Part shown: positions 9,988 to 18,777 of the stretch, piece by piece | Layout: each line of letters begins with the position of its first letter | Numbering within the stretch: the stretch's first letter is position 1 | Assembly (NCBI GenBank): GCA_046331545.1 | Contig: JAXLQR010000002.1 | Span: 2,418,001-2,482,000, forward strand | DNA from: JADJVL01 sp046331545 | GTDB taxonomy: Bacteria > Acidobacteriota > Holophagae > Holophagales > Holophagaceae | Length of the DNA stretch: 64,000 bases | Direction: 5' to 3' | Made by a program: the position numbers and the translations under genes | Notes under the pieces: generated by a model | Databases searched by the model: none | Told to the model about the DNA's origin: nothing | Seen by the model: only the letters and a program-made list of their open reading frames with translations

Positions 9988-10867
9988 CGCCGAAGCGCGA
10001 GGCCAGGTCCTGGTAGCGGGCGCGGATGCCCTCGACCACGGCCTCGGGCAGGTGGGGCGCAGGCGGCTGCTTGTCCCAGTCCGGCAGGGCCTCCAGGTAG
10101 TCCCGCAGGAACTGCTTGTCCAGGCTGGGCGGGTTGGCGCCGGGCTTCCAGGCGTCGGCGAGCCAATAGCGCGAGGAGTCCGGCGTCAGGGCCTCGTCGA
10201 TGAGCACCACCTGGCCCGCAGGATCGAGCCCGAACTCGAACTTGGTGTCCGCCAGCAGGATGCCCCGCTGGGCGGCCAGCTCGGAGCCGCGGGCGTAGAG
10301 GGCGAGGCTGAGCCCCCGCAACCGCGCGGCGAGGTCGGCGCCCACGAGTTCCGCCATCCGTTCGAAGGGGATGTTCTCGTCGTGGCCGGATTCGGCCTTG
10401 GTCGCGGGGGTGAAGACCGGCGCGGGGAGGCGGTCCGCGAGCCGGAGGCCCGGAGGCAGGGGGATGCCGCAGACGGTGCCGGACTGCTGGTACTCCTTCC
10501 AGCCCGAGCCGGCGAGGTAGCCCCGCACCACGCACTCCACCGGCACCGGATCGGTCTTCTTCACCACCACCGACCGGCCCGCCAGCAGCTCCGCGAAGGG
10601 GGCCAGATCCGGCGGGAACTCCGCGGGATCCGTGGCCCGCAGGTGGTTCGGCACGAGGTCGGCGGTGGCCAGGAACCAGTAGTTCGCCACCTGGGTGAGG
10701 ATGCGGCCCTTGCCCGGGACGCCCTCGGGCATCACGCAGTCGAAGGCGCTGATGCGGTCCGTGGCGACGATGAGGAGGCGGTCGCCGAGGTCGTAGACGT
10801 CGCGCACCTTGCCCCGGCGGAAGACCGGGAAGGGCAGGTCGGTGGTCAGCAGGGCGGTGTCGGGCAT
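9977..10867 (-). CDS. purC: SAICAR synthetase (phosphoribosylaminoimidazole-succinocarboxamide synthase)
   Basis: This 296-residue enzyme joins CAIR and aspartate with ATP to make SAICAR in de novo purine synthesis. Family signatures are VFRRGKVRDVYDLGDRLLIVATDRISAFD, the VPVECVVRGYLAGSGW segment and LADTKFEFG followed by LIDEALTPDSSRYW. The frame is open to 11014, but ATG 10867 (MPDTALLTTD) matches the family and leaves a normal intergenic region. It belongs to the long, yeast-like type of about 300 residues. It stands alone without other pur genes and is divergent from the haem sensor gene. Confidence 0.95.
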   Translation of the reverse strand: MPDTALLTTDLPFPVFRRGKVRDVYDLGDRLLIVATDRISAFDCVMPEGVPGKGRILTQVANYWFLATADLVPNHLRATDPAEFPPDLAPFAELLAGRSVVVKKTDPVPVECVVRGYLAGSGWKEYQQSGTVCGIPLPPGLRLADRLPAPVFTPATKAESGHDENIPFERMAELVGADLAARLRGLSLALYARGSELAAQRGILLADTKFEFGLDPAGQVVLIDEALTPDSSRYWLADAWKPGANPPSLDKQFLRDYLEALPDWDKQPPAPHLPEAVVEGIRARYQDLASRFGVSA

Positions 10868-11043
10868 GGGGACATTGTCCCGGGCGCCTCCCGCCTTGTC
10901 AGCGGTCCGGTCCGGGGCGGCCCGGATCCGGATCCCCGGGATGCCTTCCGGGCACTTCGGCCTTAGCATGGGCGGAACCATCCCGGAAGCCGGGCGGAAG
11001 CTCCGCCACGCCACGACACCCCCACCTCACCCGGAGGACCCGC

Positions 11044-11916
11044 ATGGGCTTGAGGGCGAAGTTCAACCTGATCCTGCTCCTGGCCTTCGTCCTGGGCCTC
11101 GCCGCCTCCGGCTGGATCTCCTACGGGCTGCTGCAGCGCAACGCCCGCGAGGACGTCCTGCGCACCGCCGGCGTGATGATGGAGGCCGCGGCCTCCATGC
11201 GCGCCTACACCGTGGCCCACGTGCGGCCCAACCTGCGCAAGGCCGAGGACGAGTTCCTCCCCGAGTCCGTCCCGGCCTTCTCCGCCACGGAGATCATGAA
11301 CCTGCTGAAGAAGCAGTATCCGGACTACGCCTACAAGGAGGCGGCCCTCAATCCCACCAACCCGCGGAACCGGGCCGTGGAGTGGGAGACGGACGTGGTG
11401 AACGAGTTCCGCAACCACGAGGACCTCCACGAGTTCAGCGGCGTGAGGTCCACGCCCACCGGCCTCAGCCTCTACCTCGCGCGCCCCTTCCGCATCAAGG
11501 ACGCGGCCTGCCTGAACTGCCACACCACCCCCGATCTCGCGCCCGCGGCCATGGTGAAGCTCTACGGCCCGGGCAACGGCTTCGGCTGGAAGCTCAACGA
11601 GGTGGTGGGCGCCCAGATCGTCTCGGTGCCCATGGCCCTGCCGGTGCGCAACGCCAACCGCGCCTTCCTCACCTTCATGGCCTCCCTGGCCGGCGTCTTC
11701 ACCCTCCTCTTCATCATCCTCAACGTCATGCTCTCCACGCTGGTGATCCGCCCCATCGCGCGGATGTCCGACGCGGCGGACCGCATCAGCACCGGCGAGA
11801 TGGACCTGCCGGACCTCCCCGAGGACGGCCGCGACGAGATCACCCTGCTTTCGAAGGCCATCAACCGCATGCACCGCAGCCTGGACAAGGCCATCCGCAT
11901 GATCGACGAGAGCTGA
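11044..11916 (+). CDS. c-type haem sensor with HAMP domain, no output domain (DUF3365-like)
   Basis: This is a 290-residue inner-membrane protein. TM1 spans about 8-29 and TM2 about 208-232, followed by a HAMP domain (VIRPIARMSDAADRIS) and a short tail. The periplasmic part resembles the DUF3365/Tll0287 sensor family and carries one haem c site, CLNCH (Cys156, Cys159, His160), in RIKDAACLNCHTTP. There is no kinase, cyclase or methyl-accepting domain. A Ser/Thr kinase gene follows after 13 bp with a good ribosome binding site, so signal output to that kinase is the natural inference. A redox or ligand-gas sensing role is likely. An RBS (GGAGG) precedes ATG 11044. Confidence 0.85.
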   Translation: MGLRAKFNLILLLAFVLGLAASGWISYGLLQRNAREDVLRTAGVMMEAAASMRAYTVAHVRPNLRKAEDEFLPESVPAFSATEIMNLLKKQYPDYAYKEAALNPTNPRNRAVEWETDVVNEFRNHEDLHEFSGVRSTPTGLSLYLARPFRIKDAACLNCHTTPDLAPAAMVKLYGPGNGFGWKLNEVVGAQIVSVPMALPVRNANRAFLTFMASLAGVFTLLFIILNVMLSTLVIRPIARMSDAADRISTGEMDLPDLPEDGRDEITLLSKAINRMHRSLDKAIRMIDES

Positions 11917-11929
11917 GGGAAGGGTCCCC

Positions 11930-13417
11930 ATGCCCGCCCACACCGGGATCGCGCTGCCTGCGGGGGCCACCCTCCAGGAGTACCGCATTGTCCAGACCCT
12001 CGGCGTGGGGGGCTTCGGCGTCACCTACCTCGCGGTGGACACGAACCTGAACCTGAACGTGGCCATCAAGGAGTACCTCCCCGGCGACCTGGCGGTGCGG
12101 GGCGAGGACCGGGCGCTCCACCTGCGCTCGGAGGAGTCCCGGAAGACCTTCGACTGGGGGCTGCGCCGCTTCCTCGACGAGTCCCGGACCCTGGCCTCCT
12201 TCCGGCATCCCAGCATCGTGCGGGTCATGCGCTTCTTCGAAGCCCACGGTACGGCCTACATGGTCATGGAGTTCGTGGAGGGAAAGACCCTCCAGGACTG
12301 GGTCAAGCGGCGCCGGCCCCTGCCCGAGCCCACGGTGCTCGCCATCCTCGGCCCGCTGCTCGACGGCCTGGAAGTCATCCACGGCGCCGGCTACCTGCAC
12401 CGCGACATCAAGCCCAACAACATCTTCATCCGCGAGGACGGCAGCCCGGTCCTCCTGGACTTCGGGTCCGCCCGGGTGGCCGGCGCGGAAAGCGAGCTCA
12501 CGGTTATCGTCTCGCCAGGCTACGCGCCCCTGGAGCAGTACCACGCCCACGGGAACCAGGGCCCCTGGAGCGACCTCTACGCCCTCGGCGGCGTCCTCTA
12601 CTGGATGGTCACGGGATCGCACCCCCTGGAGGCGCCGGCCCGGGCCCGGAGGGACGCCCTGCCGTCGGCCCTCAGCCTCGGGGAGCGCACCCTGTACCGC
12701 GCGGGCCTGCTCAAGGCCATCGACTGGGCCCTCGCCCCGGCGGAGGAGGACCGGCCCCAGACCGTCGCGGCCCTGCGGGAGGCGCTGCTGGCCATCGATC
12801 CCGATCCCGCCTCGGAGGTGGCCACCTTCCTGGCCGGCGTGGTGCCTACCGCCCTCCCGGAGGCGCCCGCCTCCGGAGCGCCGGTCACCGTGCCCCTGGA
12901 CGATGACGCGCTGAAGCGGATCACGTCGGGGCTGGCCGTCCACATCGGCCCCATCGCCGGCGTGGTGGTGAAGTCCGCCCTGAAGCGCGCCGGGTCCCCC
13001 GCCGAGCTGGTGGAGGCCGTCGCGGTGGAGATCACCGACGCGGGGGCCCGGGCGGCCTTCGTGAAGGCCTTCGCCGCGGAGGTCGCCTCCGCCCCCGCTT
13101 CGCGGCCTCCGTCCCGACCCTCCTCGCGGCCCGCGTCCGGGCCCTCCACGCCGCCGCCGTCGCGCCCGGCGGGCAGCTCCTCTGGCCGGCCCTCCGCCGC
13201 GGGGTCCTCCGCCCGGGGCCTGGACGCCGAGGTCCTGGCCCGGGCCGAGGCCGACCTCGCGAAGCACCTGGGCGGCCTGGCGAAGGTGGTGGTGCGCCGG
13301 GCCGCGCCGCGCGCCCAGGACGAGGCGGATCTCTACCGCCTGCTCGGGGAGGAGATCGACGACCCGGTCGAGAGGCAGGCCTTCCTGGGCAAGGGCACGC
13401 GCCGCTCCGGCCGGTAG
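11930..13417 (+). CDS. Serine/threonine protein kinase with duplicated C-terminal domain
   Basis: This 495-residue cytoplasmic kinase has a glycine loop GVGGFGVTY (25-33), Lys47, Glu84, catalytic HRDIKPNN (157-164) and DFG (177-179). All key residues are present, so it should be active. No transmembrane segment is seen, unlike typical PknB. The C-terminal third contains two copies of a helical domain of about 60 residues (about 323-385 with HIGPIAGVVVKSALKRA, and about 437-495 with HLGGLAKVVVRRAAPRA), separated by a Ser/Pro/Arg linker. Such domains occur at the ends of other bacterial kinases and cyclases. It is in an operon with the haem sensor upstream and probably receives its signal. Confidence 0.9.
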   Translation: MPAHTGIALPAGATLQEYRIVQTLGVGGFGVTYLAVDTNLNLNVAIKEYLPGDLAVRGEDRALHLRSEESRKTFDWGLRRFLDESRTLASFRHPSIVRVMRFFEAHGTAYMVMEFVEGKTLQDWVKRRRPLPEPTVLAILGPLLDGLEVIHGAGYLHRDIKPNNIFIREDGSPVLLDFGSARVAGAESELTVIVSPGYAPLEQYHAHGNQGPWSDLYALGGVLYWMVTGSHPLEAPARARRDALPSALSLGERTLYRAGLLKAIDWALAPAEEDRPQTVAALREALLAIDPDPASEVATFLAGVVPTALPEAPASGAPVTVPLDDDALKRITSGLAVHIGPIAGVVVKSALKRAGSPAELVEAVAVEITDAGARAAFVKAFAAEVASAPASRPPSRPSSRPASGPSTPPPSRPAGSSSGRPSAAGSSARGLDAEVLARAEADLAKHLGGLAKVVVRRAAPRAQDEADLYRLLGEEIDDPVERQAFLGKGTRRSGR

Positions 13418-13616
13418 TTTCCCTGGTGAGGCCGCAGGCGAGGCTCCGGCCCCCCGGCCGGACCTTGGTCACAACCTGCGCCTCGGAAGGCCCCTCACGC
13501 CCCAGTCTTGGACAGCCCCTCCGCCTTCCACCGGATTTTCCTCCCTGCCCGGGAGGGGTTCCCTTCGGGAGGAGACCCGCCCCCGGTGGAACTCCTTCCG
13601 CGCCGGATACCGATCC

Positions 13617-15389
13617 ATGAGCCAGCCCCCACTCCCGTCCACGACGTCCCCGCCCGTTCCGGAGCCCCCGGCGCTCGACCGGCGCCTCGCGGAGCTGGAG
13701 GGGACGGTGGCCCGGCTGGAGGCCCGCCTCGCCGCGCTGGAGGCTGGGGCCCCGCGTCCTCGCGCACGGCCGGTGGAAGAGGCGCCCGAGCCCGAGGTCT
13801 CCCTGCTGCCCCTCGCCCCCATGGAACTCATGGGCCTGGTGGGCCGGGTCTGCCTCATCCTCGCCGGAGCCTTCCTCATCCGTGCCTTCTCCGACGCCGG
13901 GAGGCTGCCGCTGCCCGCCGGCGTGGCCCTGGGCCTGGGCTACGGCCTGCTGTGGACCGTCCAGGCGGATCGCGCGGGTCGCGCGGGGCGGCGCACCGCG
14001 GCCGCCTTCCACGCGGTGACCACCGCCCTCATCGCCTTTCCGCTGCTGTTGGAGGCCACGGTCAAGTTCCACGTGCTCTCCCCGGGCCTCGCGGCCGTCG
14101 CGCTGCTGGGGGTGACCCTCCTGCTCGCCGGCGTCTGCTGGCGGCGGGACCTGCATGGCGTCTTCTGGGCCTCGGTCCTCGCCGCCCTGGCCACCGGCTT
14201 CGGCCTCATGCTCGCCACCGCGGCCCTGGAAGCCTTCTCCGCCGTCTTCATCGCCCTGGGTGGCGCCTCCCTCTGGCTCACCTACGGACGGCGCTGGCAC
14301 GGCATCCGCTGGCCCGTGGCGCTGGTGGCGGACCTCTCGGTCTTCGCCCTCACCTCCCTCGCCGCCTGGTCCGGCGGTCCCCCGGAGGCCTACCGGCACC
14401 TGTCGGCGCCCCGGGCCATCCTGCTGGGCCTCGCCCTGGTGGCGGTGTACCTGGGCAGCCTGGCGGTGCGCATCCTCCAGCGCCACCGCGCGGTGAACCC
14501 CTTCGAGGCCGTCCAGGCGGCGCTGGTGCTGCTGGTGGGCTTCGGCGGCGCCCTCCGCGTGGCCCACGCATCGGGGTCAGGGGAACTGGCCCTGGGCATC
14601 CTGGCCTTCGCCGGCGGCGCGGGCTGCTACGTCCTCGCCTTCGCCTTCGTGGAACGGCAGGTGGAGACTGGCGCGAACTTCACCTTCTTCTCTTCGGTGG
14701 CTCTGGTCTTCGTGCTCGCCGGCTGCCTCATCGTCCTGCCCGGGACCGCCCGGGTGCTGGGGCTGGTGCTGCTGGGCCTGCTCAGCGTGGGCGTGGCCCT
14801 GCGCTTCCGCCGGAGCATCCTCTTCACCCACGGCACCGCCGCCCTCGCCACCGCCGCCCTGGCTTCAGGCCTGCTCGTGGACAGCCTCGCGGTGTTCTTC
14901 CGCCCGGGCCAGGTTTCGGGTTCCTTCGGGGCGGCGGCCCTCCTGGTGCTGGGTGCCCTGGCCGGAGCCCACGCCGCGGGAATCGGGGCCCGGGGTCCGG
15001 AGGAGGCGCGGTGGACGGTGCGCCTGCCCTCCTTCGTGCTCGCCGCCCTGGCGCTGGCGGGGCTGAGCGCCCTGGCCATGGCCGTGCTCACACGCCTGGT
15101 GGCGGGGGATCCGCCGGAACCCGCCGCCATGGCGGTCACGCGCACCGCCGTGCTGACGGCGGCGGCCCTGCTCCTGGCGGGCCTGGGCCGCGTCGCGCCC
15201 GGCTCGGAGGCCGCGTGGCTCGTCTACCCGGTGCTCGGGCTCGCCGGCCTGAAGCTGCTGGTGGAGGACTTCGCGAAGGGCCGCCCCCTCACGCTGTTCC
15301 TGGCCCTGGGCCTGCTCGGCGTCGCGCTGGTCCTGGCCCCGAGGCTGCTCCGGGCCCGCCGGGCTCCCGTCGAAGGTCCGCCCGCCTAG
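13617..15389 (+). CDS. Large polytopic membrane protein, DUF2339-like
   Basis: This 590-residue protein has a proline-rich start, a coiled coil (RRLAELEGTVARLEARLAALEAG, about 20-45) and then about 15 or more hydrophobic segments up to the C-terminus. The layout of coiled coil, linker and many short TM helices resembles the DUF2339 predicted membrane proteins, but assignment to that family is tentative. No catalytic motif is seen. The 199 bp before it contain no gene but G+C-rich hairpin-forming sequence around 13540-13580. A strong hairpin begins at its stop codon. Confidence 0.65.
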   Translation: MSQPPLPSTTSPPVPEPPALDRRLAELEGTVARLEARLAALEAGAPRPRARPVEEAPEPEVSLLPLAPMELMGLVGRVCLILAGAFLIRAFSDAGRLPLPAGVALGLGYGLLWTVQADRAGRAGRRTAAAFHAVTTALIAFPLLLEATVKFHVLSPGLAAVALLGVTLLLAGVCWRRDLHGVFWASVLAALATGFGLMLATAALEAFSAVFIALGGASLWLTYGRRWHGIRWPVALVADLSVFALTSLAAWSGGPPEAYRHLSAPRAILLGLALVAVYLGSLAVRILQRHRAVNPFEAVQAALVLLVGFGGALRVAHASGSGELALGILAFAGGAGCYVLAFAFVERQVETGANFTFFSSVALVFVLAGCLIVLPGTARVLGLVLLGLLSVGVALRFRRSILFTHGTAALATAALASGLLVDSLAVFFRPGQVSGSFGAAALLVLGALAGAHAAGIGARGPEEARWTVRLPSFVLAALALAGLSALAMAVLTRLVAGDPPEPAAMAVTRTAVLTAAALLLAGLGRVAPGSEAAWLVYPVLGLAGLKLLVEDFAKGRPLTLFLALGLLGVALVLAPRLLRARRAPVEGPPA

Positions 15390-15421
15390 GGTCCCTCCCG
15401 CGCATCGCGCGGGAGGGACCC
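15389..15421. terminator. Perfect 15-bp hairpin between convergent genes
   Basis: GGGTCCCTCCCGCGC (15389-15403) and its exact complement (15407-15421) flank an ATC loop. It lies between convergent genes, overlapping the stop codon of the membrane-protein gene. No T-run follows on either side, so termination may be weak or factor-assisted. Confidence 0.65.
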
Positions 15422-15429
15422 CGGCGGCC

Positions 15430-17070
15430 TCAGGGTTTCTTGCAGAAGCGGGCGACCCGGGCGTAGGTCATGTTGGTGGTGTCCGACACGAGGGCGAGGG
15501 ACCCGTCCGTGGCCAGGCTCGCCAGGATGTAGCCGGAGGGAGGGCCGCTCTTGTAGGCGCCGCTGGGCGTGTTCGTGTAGTTGGTGAAATAGGCGGCCGC
15601 CAGGAGGTTGGCCGCGCTGTTCATGCTCACGGTGCGGTACATCCGCCGGGTCCCGCCGGTGGGCCAGGGGTTCCCGCCGTCGCGCAGCTCGCCGCCGGCC
15701 CCGGCCACCGCCGTGAAGGCGGCGCCGTCGAAGGACCAGGACTTCAGGCCGCCCCAGCCGCTGGCGACGATCCGGCTGCCCGTGCTGTTCAGCGCGATGG
15801 ACCGGGCCTGGTTGGTCAGCTTCGTGGGGGCGGAGGTGGTGAGGGTCGGGGCGTCCGGGTTGGCGAGGGAATAGACCCGCAGGGACCAGTCGGAATCGAC
15901 CCCGGCGCCGAAGAGGTTGTTGCCGATGATGACGTGGGAGTTGTCATAGGTGTTTCCCGCCGTGGTGCGCAGGAAGGTCGTGGGGGTCGGGGTGTAGACG
16001 CTGTTCCCGTGGTAGACCCGGCTCCCGTTGGCGGACACGGCCAAGCCATGGGCGCCGGAGACGTTCTCCTGGCTCTGGGCGAGGTAGGCGAGGGCTCCCG
16101 TGGTGGTGTCCACGCTCCACATCCTCAGGCCGTCCCAGTTGTCGTCCTGGTTGTACATCCGGGTGCCGTCCGGCGAGAAGGCGAGGGCGACGGGCGCGTC
16201 GTACTTGTCATTGGCGGGGGCGTGGATGGAGGCCTCGTGGGTCAGGGCGCCGGTGGTCCAGTTGATGGCGAAGCGATGGATGGCGTCGCCGCCCCAGCAG
16301 TAGGGAGTGCCCCAGCCGCAGTCGTAGAAGGAGGCGACATAGAGCCACTTCCCGCTGGGGTGCATCGCCACGTCGAAGATGCTGTAGTTCGTCCCGAAGC
16401 TGGCGCTGACGTTCCCGCTGGTGGTGGCGGCGGTCGGGTGGGTCAGGGTGAAGGTGTCATTCGTGACGGCGGTGATCTTCTGGGCGGTGTTGGTGGCGGT
16501 CCCGCTGCTGAAGGCGAGGTCCACCTGGTCGTTGACCGCGAGGCCGTGGTTGGGGACCGTCACCGTCACCGTGGTTCCCGCCTGGGTGTAGGTCCCGGTG
16601 AAGGTGAAGCCGGGCTTGCGGAACATGGTCCCGCCCGTGATGGTGCCGCTGGCGCTGTCGGTGAGCGTGAAGGTGTCGGCGTCCACCACGGTGACCTTGT
16701 ACTTCCCGCTGGTGGCCGTGCCGCCGGTCCCGGCGTTGAAGGTGAGGTCCATCCAGAGCCCGTTGCGGATCTGGTGGTTCTTGAGGGTGACGGTCACCAG
16801 GCTGCCGGCGCGGCTGTAGGTGCCGGGGATGCCAGGGAGGGTGGCCGTGGAGAGCTCGGTGCGCGTGGTGCCGGTGGCGTTCACCGTCCGGATGCTGGTG
16901 GCGTCCGCCACGAAGAGCAGCTCGGCGTAGGGCTGGGCGGGGGGCGGCGTGCTGCTGCCGCCACCGCCGCCTCCGCCGCCGCAGGCGAGGGCCAGGGCGA
17001 GCAGGGCCGAGCCGAGCAGGGGCGCAGGTTTCCGCCAAGCGTCCGCGAAGGGGAAGAGGCTGGGAAGCAT
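15430..17070 (-). CDS. Propeller lipoprotein with two phage-structural-like beta domains
   Basis: This 546-residue lipoprotein has lipobox LALAC followed by a poly-Gly stretch. Start ATG 17070 is set by AAGGAG six bases upstream; the frame is open further but has no better start. After the lipidated Cys come two similar domains of about 60 residues. One contains TVTLKNHQIRNGLWMDLTF and VVDADTFTLT; the other contains VTVPNHGLAVNDQVDLAFSS and VTNDTFTLT. This pattern is common in phage tail and virion proteins. The rest is a YncE/lactonase-like beta-propeller (HPSGKWLYVASF, FSPDGTRMYNQD, VSANGSRVYHG). It is probably displayed on the outer membrane. Function unknown. Confidence 0.8.
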   Translation of the reverse strand: MLPSLFPFADAWRKPAPLLGSALLALALACGGGGGGGGSSTPPPAQPYAELLFVADATSIRTVNATGTTRTELSTATLPGIPGTYSRAGSLVTVTLKNHQIRNGLWMDLTFNAGTGGTATSGKYKVTVVDADTFTLTDSASGTITGGTMFRKPGFTFTGTYTQAGTTVTVTVPNHGLAVNDQVDLAFSSGTATNTAQKITAVTNDTFTLTHPTAATTSGNVSASFGTNYSIFDVAMHPSGKWLYVASFYDCGWGTPYCWGGDAIHRFAINWTTGALTHEASIHAPANDKYDAPVALAFSPDGTRMYNQDDNWDGLRMWSVDTTTGALAYLAQSQENVSGAHGLAVSANGSRVYHGNSVYTPTPTTFLRTTAGNTYDNSHVIIGNNLFGAGVDSDWSLRVYSLANPDAPTLTTSAPTKLTNQARSIALNSTGSRIVASGWGGLKSWSFDGAAFTAVAGAGGELRDGGNPWPTGGTRRMYRTVSMNSAANLLAAAYFTNYTNTPSGAYKSGPPSGYILASLATDGSLALVSDTTNMTYARVARFCKKP

Positions 17071-17306
17071 CGCCGACTCCTTGATGAAAAGGGGAGGGAT
17101 TGACCGTTCAGGTCGAAAAATTCTGAGAGGTGGAACGCGGGGACCATGGTGCGCCTCTCCGGGTCCGGAATCCAGGGGAATCGTTTCCTGGGTCACAGTC
17201 GGGCGCCGGCCCCCCTGGACGGGAGCGGGCGGGCGGCCACTGCCGTGAAACGATGCCTCGCCGAAGTTCGGGGACGCCCGGCGGGATTCCTCCGCGAGAA
17301 TGGGGC

Positions 17307-18101
17307 ATGCTCCCTCTCCTCGCGCGCACGGCTCGCGTCCTGCTTCTCGCGGCCTGGGCCCTGCTCCCTGCCCTGGCCTCGCCCCCGCCCCGCCAGGTCC
17401 GCGTCGCCGCGGCCGCGGACCTGAAGTGGGCCCTGGAGGAGGCGCGGGTGGTCTTCGAGCAGGCCCATCCCGGTACCCTCTGCACGCTGACCTTCGGATC
17501 CTCGGGCACCTTCTACGGCCAGCTCACCCAGAAGGCCCCCTTCGACCTCTTCCTCTCGGCGGACCTGGACTATCCCCGGCGCCTGGCGGAGCAGGGCCTG
17601 GGCCTGAAGGAGACCCTCTTCACCTACGCCGTGGGCCACCTGGTGGTCTGGGTGCCGAAGGCCTCCCCGATCCCCGTGGAGTCGCTCGGGATCCGGGCCG
17701 TGCGGCATCCCGGGGCCCGGCGCATCGCCCTGGCCAATCCCGGGGTCGCGCCCTACGGCCGCGCCGCCGAGGCGGCCCTGCGTTCCACGGGCCTGCTGGA
17801 GGACGTGAAGGCGCGGCTGGTGCTCGGGGAGAACGTCGCCCAGGCCGCCCAGTTCGTGCAGACGGGGAACGCCGACCTGGGCCTGATCTCGAAATCCCTG
17901 GCCGCGTCCGCGGCGATGAAGGGGCAGGGCCGCCACGCCGAGGTGCCGGAGGGCCTCCATCCGCCCCTGGAGCAGGGCGGGGTGGTCCTCGCCTGGGCCC
18001 GGGACCGCGAGGCCGCCCTGGCCTTCCGCGCCTTCCTGCTCGGTTCCGAAGGCCAGGCGCTGCTGCGGCGCCACGGCTTTTCGGCCCCCGGCGGCAACTG
18101 A
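17307..18101 (+). CDS. modA: Molybdate-binding periplasmic protein
   Basis: This 264-residue protein has a signal peptide (MLPLLARTARVLLLAAWALLPALA) and the ModA core: VRVAAAADLKWALEEA, TFGSSGTFYGQL, PFDLFLSADLDYPRRL and NPGVAPYGRAAE. It captures molybdate (or tungstate) for the ModBC importer. ATG 17307 begins the signal peptide, although the frame is open further upstream. The gene is one base from modB, so modABC form an operon. No modE or molybdenum-cofactor gene is adjacent. The 236-bp region upstream is shared with the divergent lipoprotein gene. Confidence 0.9.
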   Translation: MLPLLARTARVLLLAAWALLPALASPPPRQVRVAAAADLKWALEEARVVFEQAHPGTLCTLTFGSSGTFYGQLTQKAPFDLFLSADLDYPRRLAEQGLGLKETLFTYAVGHLVVWVPKASPIPVESLGIRAVRHPGARRIALANPGVAPYGRAAEAALRSTGLLEDVKARLVLGENVAQAAQFVQTGNADLGLISKSLAASAAMKGQGRHAEVPEGLHPPLEQGGVVLAWARDREAALAFRAFLLGSEGQALLRRHGFSAPGGN

Positions 18102-18102
18102 C

Positions 18103-18777
18103 ATGGACTGGCAGGCCATCCTCCTGAGCTTCCGGCTGGCCGGCCTGACCACCCTCGTCCTCCTGCTCCTGGGACTGCCCCTGGCCTGCTGGCTGGCCTT
18201 CTCCCCCTGGCGGGGAAAGCCCGTCGTCGAAGCGGTGGTGGCCCTGCCCCTGGTGCTGCCGCCCACGGTGCTGGGCTTCTACCTGCTCATGGCCCTGGGA
18301 CCTCGGAGCCCCCTGGGCCACTGGCTGGACACCGCCCTCGGACTGCGCCTGGCGTTCACCTTCCCCGGCTTGCTGCTGGCCTCCGTCCTCTACAGCCTGC
18401 CCTTCGCCGTGCAGCCCTTCGCCGCGGGCTTCGCCGCGGTGCCCCCGCGCCTGCGGGAGGCCTCCGCCACCCTCGGGGCCGGGCGCGTCGAGACCTTCCT
18501 CCGCGTCGTCCTGCCCCTGGCCTGGCCCGGCGTGCTCACCGGGCTGGTGCTCAGCTTCGCCCACACCGTGGGGGAGTTCGGCGTCGTGCTGATGGTGGGC
18601 GGCAACATCCCCGGCTCCACCCGCACCGTCTCGATCGCCGTCTACGACCAGGTGCAGGCCCTGGACTACGGCGCCGCGGGGCGGACGGCCCTCCTGCTCC
18701 TGGGCTTCTCCTTCGTGGCCCTGCTCCTGACCTACGCTCTGCGCCGCCGGAAGGGGGGGCCGTGGACCCTCGCCTGA
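18103..18777 (+). CDS. modB: Molybdate ABC transporter permease
   Basis: This 224-residue inner-membrane permease has about five TM helices. The EAA loop that docks on the ATPase is visible as EASATLGAGRVETFLRVVLP, and the TVGEFGVVLMVGGNIPG signature of ModB is present. It forms the transmembrane channel for molybdate. It starts one base after modA and its 3' end overlaps modC by 16 bp. Confidence 0.94.
   Translation: MDWQAILLSFRLAGLTTLVLLLLGLPLACWLAFSPWRGKPVVEAVVALPLVLPPTVLGFYLLMALGPRSPLGHWLDTALGLRLAFTFPGLLLASVLYSLPFAVQPFAAGFAAVPPRLREASATLGAGRVETFLRVVLPLAWPGVLTGLVLSFAHTVGEFGVVLMVGGNIPGSTRTVSIAVYDQVQALDYGAAGRTALLLLGFSFVALLLTYALRRRKGGPWTLA

Noticed and set aside
17071..17306. Possible molybdenum-cofactor riboswitch upstream of modA
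   Set aside because: The region is G+C-rich with some pairing, but the conserved blocks of the Moco RNA motif could not be recognised. An Infernal search would decide.
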